Shown here: one piece after another, positions 52,601 to 64,000 of the stretch
How positions within the stretch are numbered: position 1 is the first letter of the stretch
Layout: each line of letters begins with the position of its first letter
DNA from: Hirudo medicinalis
Taxonomy: Eukaryota > Annelida > Clitellata > Hirudinida > Hirudinidae
Reading direction: 5' to 3'
Length of the DNA stretch: 64,000 bases
NCBI GenBank assembly: GCA_011800805.1
Contig: MPNW01000230.1
Coordinates: forward strand, 39,721-103,720
Position numbers and translations under genes: made by a program
The notes under the pieces: generated by a model
The model's input: only the letters and a program-made list of their open reading frames with translations
Database searches by the model: none
What the model was told of the DNA's origin: nothing

Positions 52601-54323
52601 ATCACCTCGTAATCTGCACAAATTGCATTCAGGAGAAACTGTCAGAACCATCACCAAGAGCGGTGGATTCCGGGACAAGTGGATGGTAAGCATGGCGCCT
52701 CTCAGTCATACATTGCGACGACAGGGACCGACGGAAAACTCGGAAGAAATAGTCGCCATCTCATAATCACAAAGGAACCTCCTCCAACTGCAATGACTCT
52801 AACGTAAGAAAATTCTCTAGAAATCAGTCCTGAAGTTAGTCAAGGAACACAAGTACCACAGGAGCCTCCTTCAACTACTCCGTCTACTTGTCCTCTACAA
52901 AATAATCTTGCATTTCGGCAAAACTAGCATTGTAGTTGCAATTTAATATACAAATTAAAATTAATATACGTTTTATATTTTGAGTCTTAGAATATTGAAA
53001 TATAACCTCAAATGCTTTAGCAATTGCCTTCTCCACTTTGTCTTTGGGTGGAACTTTAGGGTAGTTGACAAATCGGTATGTCAGATCCTTGTCATTCCAT
53101 TTTGTACCTAAAAACAATTTAAATTCAAGGAAATAATTAAAAACAATTTTTTTTAAATAAATCTTATGATAATGTTTAATATTGCATGAATAACAAAAAA
53201 AGTTAGTTGACAATGGCGGTACCTCAAATACATCATAGTTGTTCATCACGATGCGGAATTAATAGTGTTATTATAATAAAATATTTTGGTGAGCCAAACA
53301 AAATTCAAAAGAACGTGTAGTTATCGTCACATGAGATCTCCGTTTGTGCAAGATCAAAAGAAGTTTCGTTGTAGCTTTGATGGTGGCTAGCCACATTTCT
53401 TTGAAGAAGTTATATTTATTTAGAGCCTGAATACGGGCATCGGCAATTTATATTGTGTTAATAAGAAGGCTTTTGATGAAAACATCTAAATGATGCTGAC
53501 AATGATGCGATCAAATAAGTTCCGTATTGCATCTAATTGGTGATGAAAAAAAGTCACACAACGTCATTATTGAAGGTTGAAGGCGAACAGCGTCACCGTG
53601 TTATCAAATTGCCTGATAACCAAAAGGATTTTAACAGGATAATAATATTTTAATAAATAACTGATTTATTTTTAAATGCACTTTTAAATATTTAGGATTC
53701 AAGATAATGATGTGAAATATTAACATACAACTCACCATATAACACGTATCTTTTCCTTCTGCGTGGATTAGTTACCTGGAGATCAGAAACTCCGCACCTG
53801 GGCATCGTCATCATCTCCCTCGTATTTGCATCCATGACGCCTGCATGAATGTCCGCTTGTCTTATTAACTAACAGTTACAACTGATGATGTTGTAATATT
53901 TCGTTTCCAGGTCGATCTAATGATCTAATGCTGATTTCTTGATGATATCGTGATAACAATTGATTGTAAAATATCATATAATAATAATATATTATTAATA
54001 ATAATAACAACAATAACAATAATAATAATAACGGTAATAGTAATAATAGTAATTAATTCTCATAATTTAACCTGTCTGATCGAGCCCAGCCATACGTTGG
54101 AAGTCTTTAAGAGCGGATTTCAAAACATCCGCACTTGTCATAGAGGCTACGAAAGGGCTGTCCTTCTTCATGTGCAAGTACCCAAACTTTCTCAGGTATT
54201 CCTTCATTAAAGGACATTATCNATCATTCTTACCTTCTCTTCATTTTCAAGATCATCGCTCTTCACCAAATAAATACAAATTGAAAAGTATGCAAATGTC
54301 AGCAACATTTTATAAGTTTGCAT
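49697..54323 (-). CDS. Matrix metalloproteinase MMP-B, furin-activated, hemopexin type
   Basis: Tandem paralogue of MMP-A with the same eleven-exon layout: 54234-54323, 54072-54201, 53736-53855, 53007-53107, 51817-52027, 51515-51673, 51298-51426, 51045-51193, 50818-50977, 50570-50757, 49697-49873; 537 residues, all phases consistent. The signal peptide and most of the propeptide are identical to MMP-A. The cysteine switch is PRCGVSD, the furin site is RRRKR (two residues more in the preceding linker), zinc site [13 protein letters not shown], Met-turn GSIMAPFY, then hinge and hemopexin repeats. The C-terminus ends [25 protein letters not shown]: a hydrophobic run with a very short tail, a better GPI-anchor signal than that of MMP-A. 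The gene spans 4.6 kb; intron 4 holds a Gypsy remnant and repeat copy 3. Secretion to the cell surface is inferred. Confidence 0.9.
50394..50475. repeat. Short interspersed repeat, copy 2
   Basis: Same family as 27795-27905: TTTATACAGCGCC, GCATGTTTCAGAGGCGCTTT, ATTTACATAGC. Located in the last intron of MMP-B. Confidence 0.6.
52332..52505 (+). repeat. Dispersed SINE-like block, copy 3
   Basis: Best-preserved copy: TTCGAGTTTCCGGCCTCACG through CTTCCACGAGCTAGGATCAA, GTTCCCTCGAGG, AAAGGACGTAGAACCCGAAT and GAGCGTTTGATGCGACATAT, ending near GGTCGGTGAGCG. It lies between pieces of the Gypsy-like remnant in MMP-B intron 4. Confidence 0.8.
52545..52870 (+). mobile_element. Ty3/Gypsy pol C-terminal remnant
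   Basis: Plus-strand pieces in changing frames read [20 protein letters not shown] (the end of Gypsy integrase: a YDRS-L--L--G--VR pattern), then SGGFRDKWM, then [20 protein letters not shown], the usual 'xYxVxTxxGxxxRRNRRHL' chromodomain-proximal motif. No LTRs were found. Possible further pol sequence at 52130-52200 is separated from it by repeat copy 3. Confidence 0.65.
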
Positions 54324-54349
54324 CTTTCTTTGTAATCAACAAATCGTCT
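54095..54349. repeat. 255-base block identical to 44590-44844 (copy B)
   Basis: Covers MMP-B exon 1, its 32-base intron with an N at 54222, and most of exon 2. The N sits at offset 127 in both blocks. Confidence 0.95.
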
Positions 54350-56080
54350 ATGCAATTGCACTCATTGTCTTGCATAATGTTCCTTTTATAACCTCTCAAT
54401 AATTACGTAATGTGAATAGTCCTTCAGTAATTGCAGTCTAACATGCGATTACATTCAATGATTCACGAGGGACTGGTTACAATTTACTAAGTTCCAAGAG
54501 TTATACAACCTTATATGGATGTGAAGGCATCCGATTACTAAGAAGCACATGACAATGGAAGGTAATGATGACTCTCATTAACATCACAGATTAATATAGC
54601 AATTTCTCACATTAAAATCGCTGTATTCTCCGAATTATATCACAATTCTAAATTGCTTTATGGTTATGAGGTGGTAATGTATCAGTCACCTCATATACAT
54701 ATGTATGATAAATAGAAATTTATTAGGTAGTTGGATGGATGAATCGGTTAATCTTTTTTCTCTTATTTTTCTTAATGTTCTACCAAGAACATCGCTAAAA
54801 GTGTAATAAACATAAAAAAAGAAAGAAATTTTTTAGAAATCACTTCAGATTGTTAAAAACGATTTCAGCCACAATTCAATCTTGTAATAATGTCTAATTG
54901 TAATCAAAATTTAAATTGTTATCAGTTTAGTTCATTTCTTCTCGAGGTGATGCTTTTGTATGATCGCCAGATCCTATATGTTTCGTGCATGGTCCTCACG
55001 GAAGCCCATACAACGAACCTCATTGAGGCTCCAGTTCACTTCTAAACACACCAAAACTGTTCGGCGATTTCTTTATGCTTTTTTGTTCCTTCACCTATTC
55101 TTGGAATCCTGGAATCTCATATTTCGCGATTTTGTAAAAATGAATTTTATCCAAGTTATCACGATATATGTAACATCTCTCCATGCAACTAAATTGAGGA
55201 ATTTCTTGGTTCCCTCGATAGGCTGAATTCTGATTCAAATCCACTGTCTCAATTCCTTTGAGTGATTTCATTTTTTTTTCATAACAAATGACAAATAATA
55301 AAATGCAAATCAATTTCGAATGTCCTCCTTGTAGGAATAAACCATATTTATATATTTACATATCTTACAAGTCAAAATGTATTTGTGTCCATGGAAGAAT
55401 ATTTCATTAATCATGAATTATTATTATTATGTCATTATCGTGTTCGTTAATCTCCTCTTACTTATTCGTTGTGACTCACACCTCAAAATTATTATTATTA
55501 TTTTGACTCAAAAGCGATTAATGTGTCATTTCAACTCGAGTTACATATGTACTACTTTGATGGTTCATAACAATTATAACAATTTAGAATATGTCCTGCA
55601 ATACTTGCATGTTAATGTAATGCAAAAAAGTAGTAACTATGAACAACATATGAGTTGTTATTTAGTATTAATTAGGATTTGCATGCTGTGTTTGTTTGTT
55701 TCACTCATCGCTGTAATTCAATAAATTATGTAAAAAACTATAGTTTTTCTTTTTATTGTTCTTATTTTCAAGGAAATTGCGTTAAACAGCCCTAATAGTA
55801 ACTTTTGTTGAAATTCATTTCTTTGAACAATTTTAAAAATGTAAGCAAACATTTAATTTGTCCTAATTATTATTATTTTTAAGGAATTAGCAAAATATAT
55901 CCTATATTTGCCGCAATAAATTGATCGTATTATTGTATCGTACCGTAACGTTTAGCGTTATATTATATTGTATTGCATTGCATTGTATTGCATTGCACTA
56001 CATAACATATTATATTATACATGCCCGCATTCTAAGATATGAAAAGCTTCCAAAGCTTCCAAAATGTGTCACATTTTTTA
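54350..56080. other. 5' flank of MMP-B, no gene recognised
   Basis: AT-rich sequence with short open frames on both strands (for example 54960-55226 and 55377-55724) that lack known motifs. It presumably contains the MMP-B promoter near 54350-54700. Confidence 0.4.
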
Positions 56081-57324
56081 TGATGCTGTTCTTAGTTCTG
56101 GGGCAAGCGGATGTTTACGAAAGATGGCTGCGTCTGGTGGCTCCTCGTGTTGAAGTGTTTAAAGTAGGACTGGAACGATTAATTTAATAGTTAACATTTG
56201 TAAATTTAACGATTAATTAACAGTTGATTTCGATTAAAACACAAAAACTTCTCATAAATTTATGAATTAAAATTCAGTTAAAAACATTAAACCGCAAAAG
56301 TATTTTTCCGCTTAAATGTCGTCAGATAACCAACTATGCAAACACACGAGCATGTTAACAGTTTTTGGTTCGAGTGATGAGTGCATCTCGTTAACAATGT
56401 ACCCAGCACAGGTAAACGAGGTAACCGGTATGCACAGCAAGTCTTGGCAAATAATGACAGTTTAGAATATCTTTGTTCGTTGAGCTTTCACCGCTATAGT
56501 CGATCAACTGATTCAGCAACTCTTTTCTCCACTTTACAACGTTGCAGTTCATCAGAAGTGCTTTCAGCATCTTGTGAGTCTGAGTCAGAACCGACCAGCT
56601 TTATATGCTTTTCACTAGGTTCACAGATTTATCGGTACTGTCATTATCATTAACTGCTATTTGTTATCCAATAAGTGACCGTCAAGTTCGTTCTTCTGAA
56701 TCGTCTGACAAACACTTCAGGTTTTTAAATCGTGGGTCAAGTGTTGTTGCAATCTGTAATATTTCAATGCTTATCAAGTCAGTTAAGCGTTCGCTGATGT
56801 CATTAACAGAGGCTGCCTTGAATATGACTATGTAGCCTGGATCATCTTCTTCATTTGCAGTCATGTGCTTCGTCAACGACGACAACAATACAATGGCCAC
56901 ACATAACTACGTGACAAATACTTTTGACCGCCGAGCAGGATCATAGCCTGACAGAATAAGTCTAAAATGTTCGCACACCTAAGTAATCCACCTGACATTG
57001 GTCTACATTTAATGACTAGATTACTCTTGAATTATTTTGCTGTTATTATTATGTCGTGGGTTTTACGCTGAAAAATAATATACTGCTGGAATCTTTTTTC
57101 TGGAAATCGATCAATATCCAAACAAAATTTTAAGTTAAAATCAATTAACGATTAATTAATCAATCGGTAAAAATTTCAATGGACATCATGTGACTGCTCG
57201 TGGTGCTTTGGCTAACGAGGATGTCACATTGGCTACTGTTTTTCGATACGAGTTCATTGTGCATGACAAGATTTCGCTGGAAATTGAACGATACATCATC
57301 TCGATGGAGCTTAGAAAGAAGTGA
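56081..57324 (+). pseudogene. Small reading frame interrupted by a hAT remnant
   Basis: Plus strand at about 56081-56166 reads MMLFLVLGQADVYERWLRLV, then APRVEVFK; plus strand at about 57180-57324 reads GHHVTARGALANEDVTLATV, then FRYEFIVHDKISLEIERYII, then a stop. Both have protein-like composition and lie on either side of a hAT-like insertion. They may be two parts of one small protein with a hydrophobic start. The family is not recognised and continuity is inferred. Confidence 0.35.
56165..57180 (-). mobile_element. hAT transposase remnant
   Basis: The minus-strand frame 56682-56900 contains LTDLISIEILQIATTLDPRF, then KNLKCLSDD, the conserved 'LATLLDPRFKNL' block of BED-type hAT transposases (ZBED-like). 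Further broken minus-strand coding runs to about 56370. AT-rich ends repeating CGATTAATTAA on both sides (about 56166-56240 and 57120-57180) probably mark the element. No clear 8-base duplication. Confidence 0.65.
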
Positions 57325-58633
57325 CAATTTAAAAATTCTAATAATTTCGAGATTTTAAAATGTCAACATGGACCAAAATGAAATCCTAAATAGTCGTCGT
57401 CGATATTTAAACAGATTCCTTAATTCTATAAAATCCTAGAAATTCCAGAATATTATGAAAATGACTTCCAAAATTTTTCACAACATATTAAACTTAAAAT
57501 TTATTATTCTATAAGTGCAAGTGTACTAATAAATATTTTTATTTTATTACCAAATATTATACAAAAATTCATCTCTATTGCGTTTCTGTCCCTTTTACGA
57601 GTGATTTATAAAGAAATATGTTCAATTGGGTGAGCATGTGGCCCAAGAGCCCTACTTCTGCCTAACTGGATTGTAAGGGTGTGCAAAGCTACTGGGTGGG
57701 GTGTCCCCAAATTTTGTGGGAGATGAACAACCCCCTGTGGGGGCGGACAAATAAATCTAGGGCATGGCATACTGTAAAATTCAATAAGAACTTTAAATCA
57801 TTTATTTTGTCTTTCATTATAATGAATATATTACAAAACCGAAATAATTTAAAAAAGGTCTTAATTCATTGGTTTATCAGGTTTCCTCTTGAATTAAGCA
57901 TGTTTGGTTGAGCTGTCAAATTTTCTCGAGGACGGTTTCGAACTTGGAAGCGATATTTTAATTGAAAACATTCTGAAAATATACCTCTACGATAACGTTG
58001 TCTGAAAATACTTTTATTCCATTTGAAAGTAATTATTAACTGCTGTGTTTGCTTATTAAATTGAAACAATAATGAAACCTGAGAACTGAATGGTCCAACA
58101 TGAATTTATGGCTCTGAAAGTGACATTAAATCTGCGCTATGATGTTGAGATTATAACAGTACTATTTATGAATAAAAGTTATTTATTACAAAATAATCAC
58201 TTAAGTGTATAAATTCAATATAACTGAATAAGGTATGTTGAAATGGATGGAGTATGTTGTCAAACGAGAGGACTTCAAATGTTAGTCTGAAGTAAATAAA
58301 TGTTGATGTTTGTAAATTCTTAATGTGGAAAAAATTCGTCAACTCAAGAGAGCTAAGCATTTGACCCTTAATTAAAAAATGTTTTGACGATACGAGTTGC
58401 ATAAATACGGACGTAGTATGTTTGGAACACAAAAGCTCAACACGCAAGGAGTTTCATTCGTGTAGTCAACAATAAATACGAGGTTTCAGGAAAACATTTG
58501 GTGGAATTTAACAGGAAGTTTCAGGCTGCAACATGTCAGGTCCTCGTCGAGAGCTTCTTGAATCTTAACAAACGAATTAATAAGTAATTACTTTACATAA
58601 AATTAATGATATCGTTATAAGTGAGGTGCACAA
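57325..58633. other. 3' flank of plexin, no gene recognised
   Basis: AT-rich. A GC-richer patch at about 57660-57760 (GTGGGGTGTCCCC...CCCCCTGTGGGGGCGG) can form a hairpin but was not assigned to an element. The 3' untranslated region of plexin should lie at its right end. Confidence 0.4.
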
Positions 58634-61600
58634 TTAACGGTTTACTTCTGTCTTGAACTTGGTGACGTAGATGAGTATCTCATGAAGGGCCACTTGTGTG
58701 TTGAACTTGTTCTCAGCCTCATTCTCCTACATATCGAATGTTTATCAACATATTTAATACACAAATAAATGTACAATTAAATTAATGAAAATATTAAGAA
58801 TAGTAATAACAACGTTAATTTTAATCTCACCACAATGTGTAGAAAGTGGTTCATGGAATTTCTGTCGATCGGTGGCATCCTTTGAATGGAAGTATAAAAT
58901 CCATCGACTCGAGTCTTGTAACTCTGCATCTCATTGGCAAACAACAATTTAGCAGACGACGAATCCTGAATAAAATGATTTCATGTTTTTCAAGAACTTG
59001 TGGAATTATTATAATATGTCATTATGTTGCTAATTATAATATCTGTAATGTAACAATAATATTTTTGATGACTTATATTTCTTACGAGCCCCAGCTGTTG
59101 TTTGTGGGTCGAGCAGCCGTCAATGAAGACCTGAGCAATGACGGCCAGACAAGGATCGACCAGAGAAGACTTTTCGATGTCGAACACAAAGTCCGGATTC
59201 CTCAGAACACTCACCCAAAATCTGAGTGGCAGACTGGATGAGGAAATGCAAAGTGGTTGATTCGTGATCAGACCAAAATCAGCCATCGAGACTTACCTAT
59301 TGCTCTTCCAGATGTGAACGACATCAGAATCTACGATATTGTATTTGTGTGCAGTTGTGTCAAAGAAGTCAAAAAGAAATTTTATTGTCGGTGGGAGGTT
59401 ACAATCAGAGGCCATCAGGGCTTCAAACAGCTTCTTTATGTAGTCTTCCAGTGCTTTCTGATGGAGAATTCAACATTATTTATGGTCTCTCAACGTGCCA
59501 ATCAAATGTGCGCTTCGAATCTAATTTTAATTAACAACTTTTAATTGTGCTTTAATTAGCTGTGTTCGAACTTAATTATAGAAAATCTAGTTTTTTTTTT
59601 TATGCTGCTATGACGATCAAGTGTGGATGATAATCCAGTATTATTGTTATAAAAATTATTCCATTCAAGTCATGATATCATGATGTCATGATGACTAATA
59701 ATAATGCCAGCAATAAGGAGGACACAAAGTTTAACCTTCGTTATGAGCAGTCTGGGCAGAAAGACCTCAGACATGAGTTTCTCTGATCCCTCATAATGGC
59801 TGTGAAGCTCATCTTGTTTTACCTGAACATGTTATCTATATTATTCCATCCAATCAAAACTAAAAAAAGCCAGTCACGTGTTTGCTTTCAGTCAACATGG
59901 CAGGAAATGAAACATCAATCAAATAAACCGACAATGATTTCTAAGGAAGCTTTGAACCGATGACCTTCGGATTTTATGCAAATGTTTATTTTAAATATTC
60001 ATCGCACGCAAATGATAACATTAATTCTTCAGAAGATTGAGATTAACATGATTTCATATTTAGCAGGTGAAACAGCATTATGATTTATCACAAGGCTTTG
60101 GAATATGTAAGGCAATCAAAGTAGTTATCAACCAGGTGGAACTGCTTGGGTTCACTTTTCACTTCTGATTGTTTCAAAGTTCCCCAGTTGGAACCTGACT
60201 CAAACAACACCGTCTCTGGAAAATGACATTTTGAACAATTTAAATAAAATCATTAACTTCGTACACAAAAGTACTCGCACAAAACCGACAATCGACAAGT
60301 GATCAGATAACAAAATCATTAAGAGTCAATTAATAATATATAATTAATTTGAAGTAACCGTGGCTCCTCCAAACTGCAGCGTTGTCATGTTCGAAGTGGT
60401 TCTTCTGTTGGAAGGTGAGGAGGAGCGTGGATCCAGTTTTGATGTTGAAGTGTTTCAAGGTGTTCAGCTGAATCCATTCGTGACTTCTCACTGACGTCGA
60501 ATCTTCGTCTTTCAAAATGACGCCATTTTCGCGTCCAGCCACATGTAGTCCTTAAATTTTATCGGTCGAACAATTGGTTGTTTGAACTATCATCAAAGTT
60601 TGTTTACACGATCTCACTCAGTTCAAATTGATCGGCCAAAGGAATGGAGGAATATGGTCTGTTCTTGTAGAGAGCCTTCATGGCCTTGCACTTCGCTTGA
60701 GAGATTGTATCGCAATCGATCAATTTGCAACTTACAGGACCAGAGTTTCCTGGTTCTGTGCCCATGATGGTGACATTCTTGAGAGGAATAAAATTCAAAT
60801 GTATCTCATAAATAATCTATAAATTAGAATCATTCGCATGAATATTTAATGAGATGCATGACTACCAATGGCTGAGGATCCACTTTGACTCTGAGTAATC
60901 TTTCCTCTGCCAGTGAGAACTTGGATTCTTGGGTGACAGCATCGACGGGTCCGTCGTCAACCTGATACTCGATGGCTTTGCACAACTTGAATAAGCACCC
61001 TCCCACCTTGGTTAACGCATTAAAAGATTTTTGATGTACGTTATATTTATGGACATAATAAGTTAATTAAATTACAATAAATGAGATAGCTATTAGTAAT
61101 CTTTATTATCTCAACCTCGTCTTTGATGTGGTGGTACATTGTCAAACATAACCAGTTGGTCATGAGCTTTTCAACAACCGACTCTGTCCTAAAGAAATTA
61201 GCGAATGGTAAAACAAATCAATGGCCAAGAAAAGAAAATATGATGACGATGATGTGATGAAGACGATGATGATGTTTCAAGAGCAATAGAGCGGACTTAG
61301 CATGAACTGACGGATTAATGGGACGACTGATGATGGGGCAGATGGGCGATAAGAAGGTCCAGAAAAATCCACGTTTTGAATCCATTTGACGGTTGCTGTG
61401 GAGTGTTGCAGACATTAATCAAGATGGATTTACTTGCAGGATTCCTCGTGTTGTCTCGAGAAGGAAAGAAGGAAGGATGGATGTGAACAAGTCATTCCGA
61501 GTGTTTTAGAAGAAAAAGAAACCATGTTGGAGCGTAGAGATTTATGCGTTACTTCCACACCCGATTAATACGAGTACAAGTGAAAAGTAGTGCCCAATGA

Positions 61601-62572
61601 ACGCAAAGCTGCCGGAATTAATGACTTTTGGAATTTGATAAATGGAAGTAACATGTTCTTCACATTATTGTTCATATGTTGCCAAGCGATTTAAATTTAT
61701 ATGCATAAATAGTGTAACATGAATAAATGTTCAATAATTAGGCACCTCCTTAGCATCATTTTCTGAGTATTTCTCTCCAATGATTTCCTTATGAGTTCCT
61801 CCAGCAATTCCTTCATAACACTAAAAATATATATGCTCATGAATAGTTTGGATTCACTGTTAGTTTTAGTGGGGAACACACATTGTTAAGTACTCCAGCT
61901 TATCAATGAAAACGACTGTCAACCAGGAGGCAATCTTCGACCTGCACACAACACATAGAATTGGTTTGAAGTCATTGATTTTCTTGATAACTTCTCACTA
62001 ACCTGTCTTCAATGCCGAACTCTTTTGGATGACCTTCAAGAGTTCTTATGAAGGTCAGAAGGAAGGATTTGCTGCTCAGGAGTTGATGCAGGTGCACAAG
62101 TCTCTCGTTTCTATCGACGATAATCTAAAAAAAAAACTATGCGTTGTCATGACAACCGTCTCAACTAATTGATCTTTCAACCCACCTTGTTTCCAGGTGG
62201 CTTCAACACCTCGTGGTCCTTCAGCATCGGGAATAGAAACTTGAAAGCGTAAGTCTGGAAATCCCAGTAAGGAATTCCCGCCTCTGAAATCTCACTCGAA
62301 AAGCCAGAGACATGCGTCTGCAGTTCAGCGAATGCTGAAAACAGGGAAACAAAGATGGCGGATGAGAATAATTAGAATTATACACGGAGGAATAATTTCG
62401 CTGGAGTGGATTTTATGCCGAGATTGAAGCGCACATCGTCAGGGAAGCATTAAAAGTTGAATCCAAACAATGGAAGTCATCCAAGTGTGGGACATTAGGG
62501 ATGATAATGATGCCACAGAAGTAAAATAACTATGATGACGATGACGATGATAATGATGATGACGATGACGAC

Positions 62573-62613
<41 letters not shown>

Positions 62614-64000
62614 CGATGATGATGACGATGATGATGATGATGATGGTAACGAAGATAATGTTTTTGGCTGTGGCGATAGTTTCGGTAACCATGGTAGAGG
62701 TGGTGAGATTGAAGAGCACGAGTATTGCTTACATTGTTTGCACTGAACGCTGATTGTCTTCTCCAAAACTTGAATTCTCTTGATAAGAAGGTTGTTTCTT
62801 TTGCGAGTTGTTGAGATCTTCCTCATCATTATCATGACTCCTGTGAACACCAGGATCAAAAACCCACCCACAACACTCCCCACCACGATTGGGACTCTCG
62901 TATCCACCTTTGAAAACGTGGGTTTGGTGTTGAAAGGGTGCAGTGAACCCGTGCTCAGCTCCAAGTTGCCCAAAGTTACCTGTAATTAACAACCAGGTAA
63001 GAGAACATCTGCGATATTACATCAATTAATTGTCCAATTCATTAAGTTACTGTAGACTTATTTTGAATGTATGTCTGCTATGTTTAAATTGAAGAGTTAT
63101 CTTGAATGTCCCTCTTAACAAATATTTCTCTAAAGTAGTTCAACAACAGCAACAGCAGCAACAACAACAACAACAATAATAATAATCATAATCATAATAA
63201 TAATAAATAATAATAATAAAAATAATAATTAACAAAAAATAATAATAACAATAACGAGCAGAGGTTTGTTTTAAACATTGATGAAACGCAGTGGAACGTG
63301 CTGCATTCATGTCCCTGCATCATGTCTTGTCATGATGCCCTCAGGAAAAATTCATAAATGCTTCCAAAGAACGCAACAAATTATTATAGTATTTAATTGA
63401 AACGTCGATGTGTTATTAATATTAATAATTAAGTATTGTCATCGTTAACAATTGAATAATAACTGTTGTTGTAATGTTAACTGTTGCCAACATTGATCTG
63501 AAGATCTCCAACATCTGAAACATTGTAAGGCAGGAGACAGGCGATGTTGGAGTCGGTGAGGTCAGTGATGTTGCAAAGCACTTCACCAACTGTGATCTTC
63601 ACCTCCCCACTTCTGCATTCACTCAAAAAACCTTCACCCTGGGGAGGAAATGTTACCCTTCAATGATTGTTACTTGAGAATGTCTCGAGGGAACGTGCGT
63701 GTTCCTCACGTGCACTTCAAATGCCTTCCTTTCGTGTAATTTCTTTGGCTCATTATTGAACATTTCATTTTATTATCGCAACAAATGCAACCTAATTTGC
63801 AGCGCTCTAAGTTGCATTTAACAACGTAATATTCAATGGAATGTTTTTATTTCCATAAAGCAGCAATGCTTTAAATATTATTATATAATTATAACTATAA
63901 TTATTAACTATAATTATAAATATAGATTATGAAATATAATTATGAAATATAATTTATAACTATAATTTATAACATATAATTATAACTATAATTATAAATA
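58634..64000 (-). CDS. PLXN: Plexin, semaphorin receptor (3' part, partial)
   Basis: Transmembrane receptor with a cytoplasmic GAP domain acting on Rap/Ras-type GTPases. Exons: 63482-63638, 62733-62979, 62186-62334, 62003-62124, 61882-61941, 61746-61820, 61116-61188, 60866-61006, 60618-60777, 60359-60550, 60133-60215, 59736-59822, 59297-59457, 59086-59233, 58831-58965, 58634-58726. From 62979 to the stop all phases agree. Seen: an extracellular IPT-like segment ([20 protein letters not shown]), one transmembrane helix ([20 protein letters not shown]), the juxtamembrane coiled coil, and GAP segment 1 with the arginine motif [19 protein letters not shown]. The Rho-binding insert follows, then GAP segment 2 ([29 protein letters not shown]) and the C-terminal helix ending KFKTEVNR. 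The 5' two-thirds of the ectodomain lies off the right edge. The junction of the first two listed exons does not phase, so an intervening exon or different donor is likely. Confidence 0.93.
62533..62645. repeat. (GAT)n microsatellite in plexin intron
   Basis: About 110 bases of GAT with GAC interruptions, giving artificial Met/Ser/Ile-rich frames on both strands. It is intronic, about 90 bases from the transmembrane exon. Confidence 0.95.
63139..63258. repeat. (CAA)n-(AAT)n microsatellite in plexin intron
   Basis: CAA/CAG triplets followed by AAT and ATC triplets, with interruptions. Confidence 0.9.

Noticed and set aside
57655..57760. GC-rich hairpin-like patch
   Set aside because: Local inverted GGGG/CCCC words but no terminal repeats, duplication or second copy in the window.
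62495..62753. Met-rich, Ile-rich and Ser-rich open frames
   Set aside because: Products of a GAT microsatellite in a plexin intron, open in several frames by composition alone.

Overview
The window is nuclear DNA from an invertebrate animal. Every confident gene is a split metazoan gene with GT-AG introns, mostly 50-600 bases long. The DNA is AT-rich, with microsatellites, miniature DNA transposons and decayed retroelements. Gene content (furin-type convertase, SMUG1, NAB, CARD protein, RSRC2, AUTS2, plexin, tandem MMPs) fits a compact animal genome such as a tunicate or other marine invertebrate. I cannot fix the phylum from sequence alone. Exon boundaries below were worked out by hand from splice signals and codon phase.

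Layout, left part (0-26 kb). On the minus strand is the 5' part of a proprotein convertase (1-846, running off the left edge). SMUG1 uracil-DNA glycosylase follows on plus (1955-3531), and the NAB transcriptional co-repressor on minus (4656-7276) with a decayed second copy of its last exon downstream. A transposon-rich gap holds two hAT-type MITEs and a long inverted repeat. Then come a CARD-domain protein (minus, 13488-15636), the SR-type protein RSRC2 (plus, 19086-21667) and a complete AUTS2 homologue squeezed into 4.4 kb (minus, 21957-26338).

Middle (27-33 kb). There are three small terminal exons of an unrecognised minus-strand gene, then an unrecognised four-exon plus-strand gene for an acidic, coiled-coil protein (28440-32833) with a candidate frame-changing cassette exon.

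Right part (34-64 kb). Two tandem minus-strand matrix metalloproteinase genes (MMP-A 34029-44818, MMP-B 49697-54323) have the same 11-exon structure, cysteine switch, furin site, zinc site, hemopexin repeats and a hydrophobic C-terminus. Their first two exons lie in a 255-base block identical in both, including one undetermined base (N). A long intron of MMP-A and the space between the genes are packed with LINE, pogo-like, Penelope-like and other remnants; a Gypsy remnant sits in an MMP-B intron. At the right edge is the 3' two-thirds of a plexin (minus, 58634 to beyond 64000), covering the last extracellular segment, the transmembrane helix and the whole RasGAP-like cytoplasmic region.

The genes are not a pathway cluster. 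One functional link is visible: both MMPs carry an RRKR site of the kind cleaved by furin-type convertases, such as the one at the left edge.
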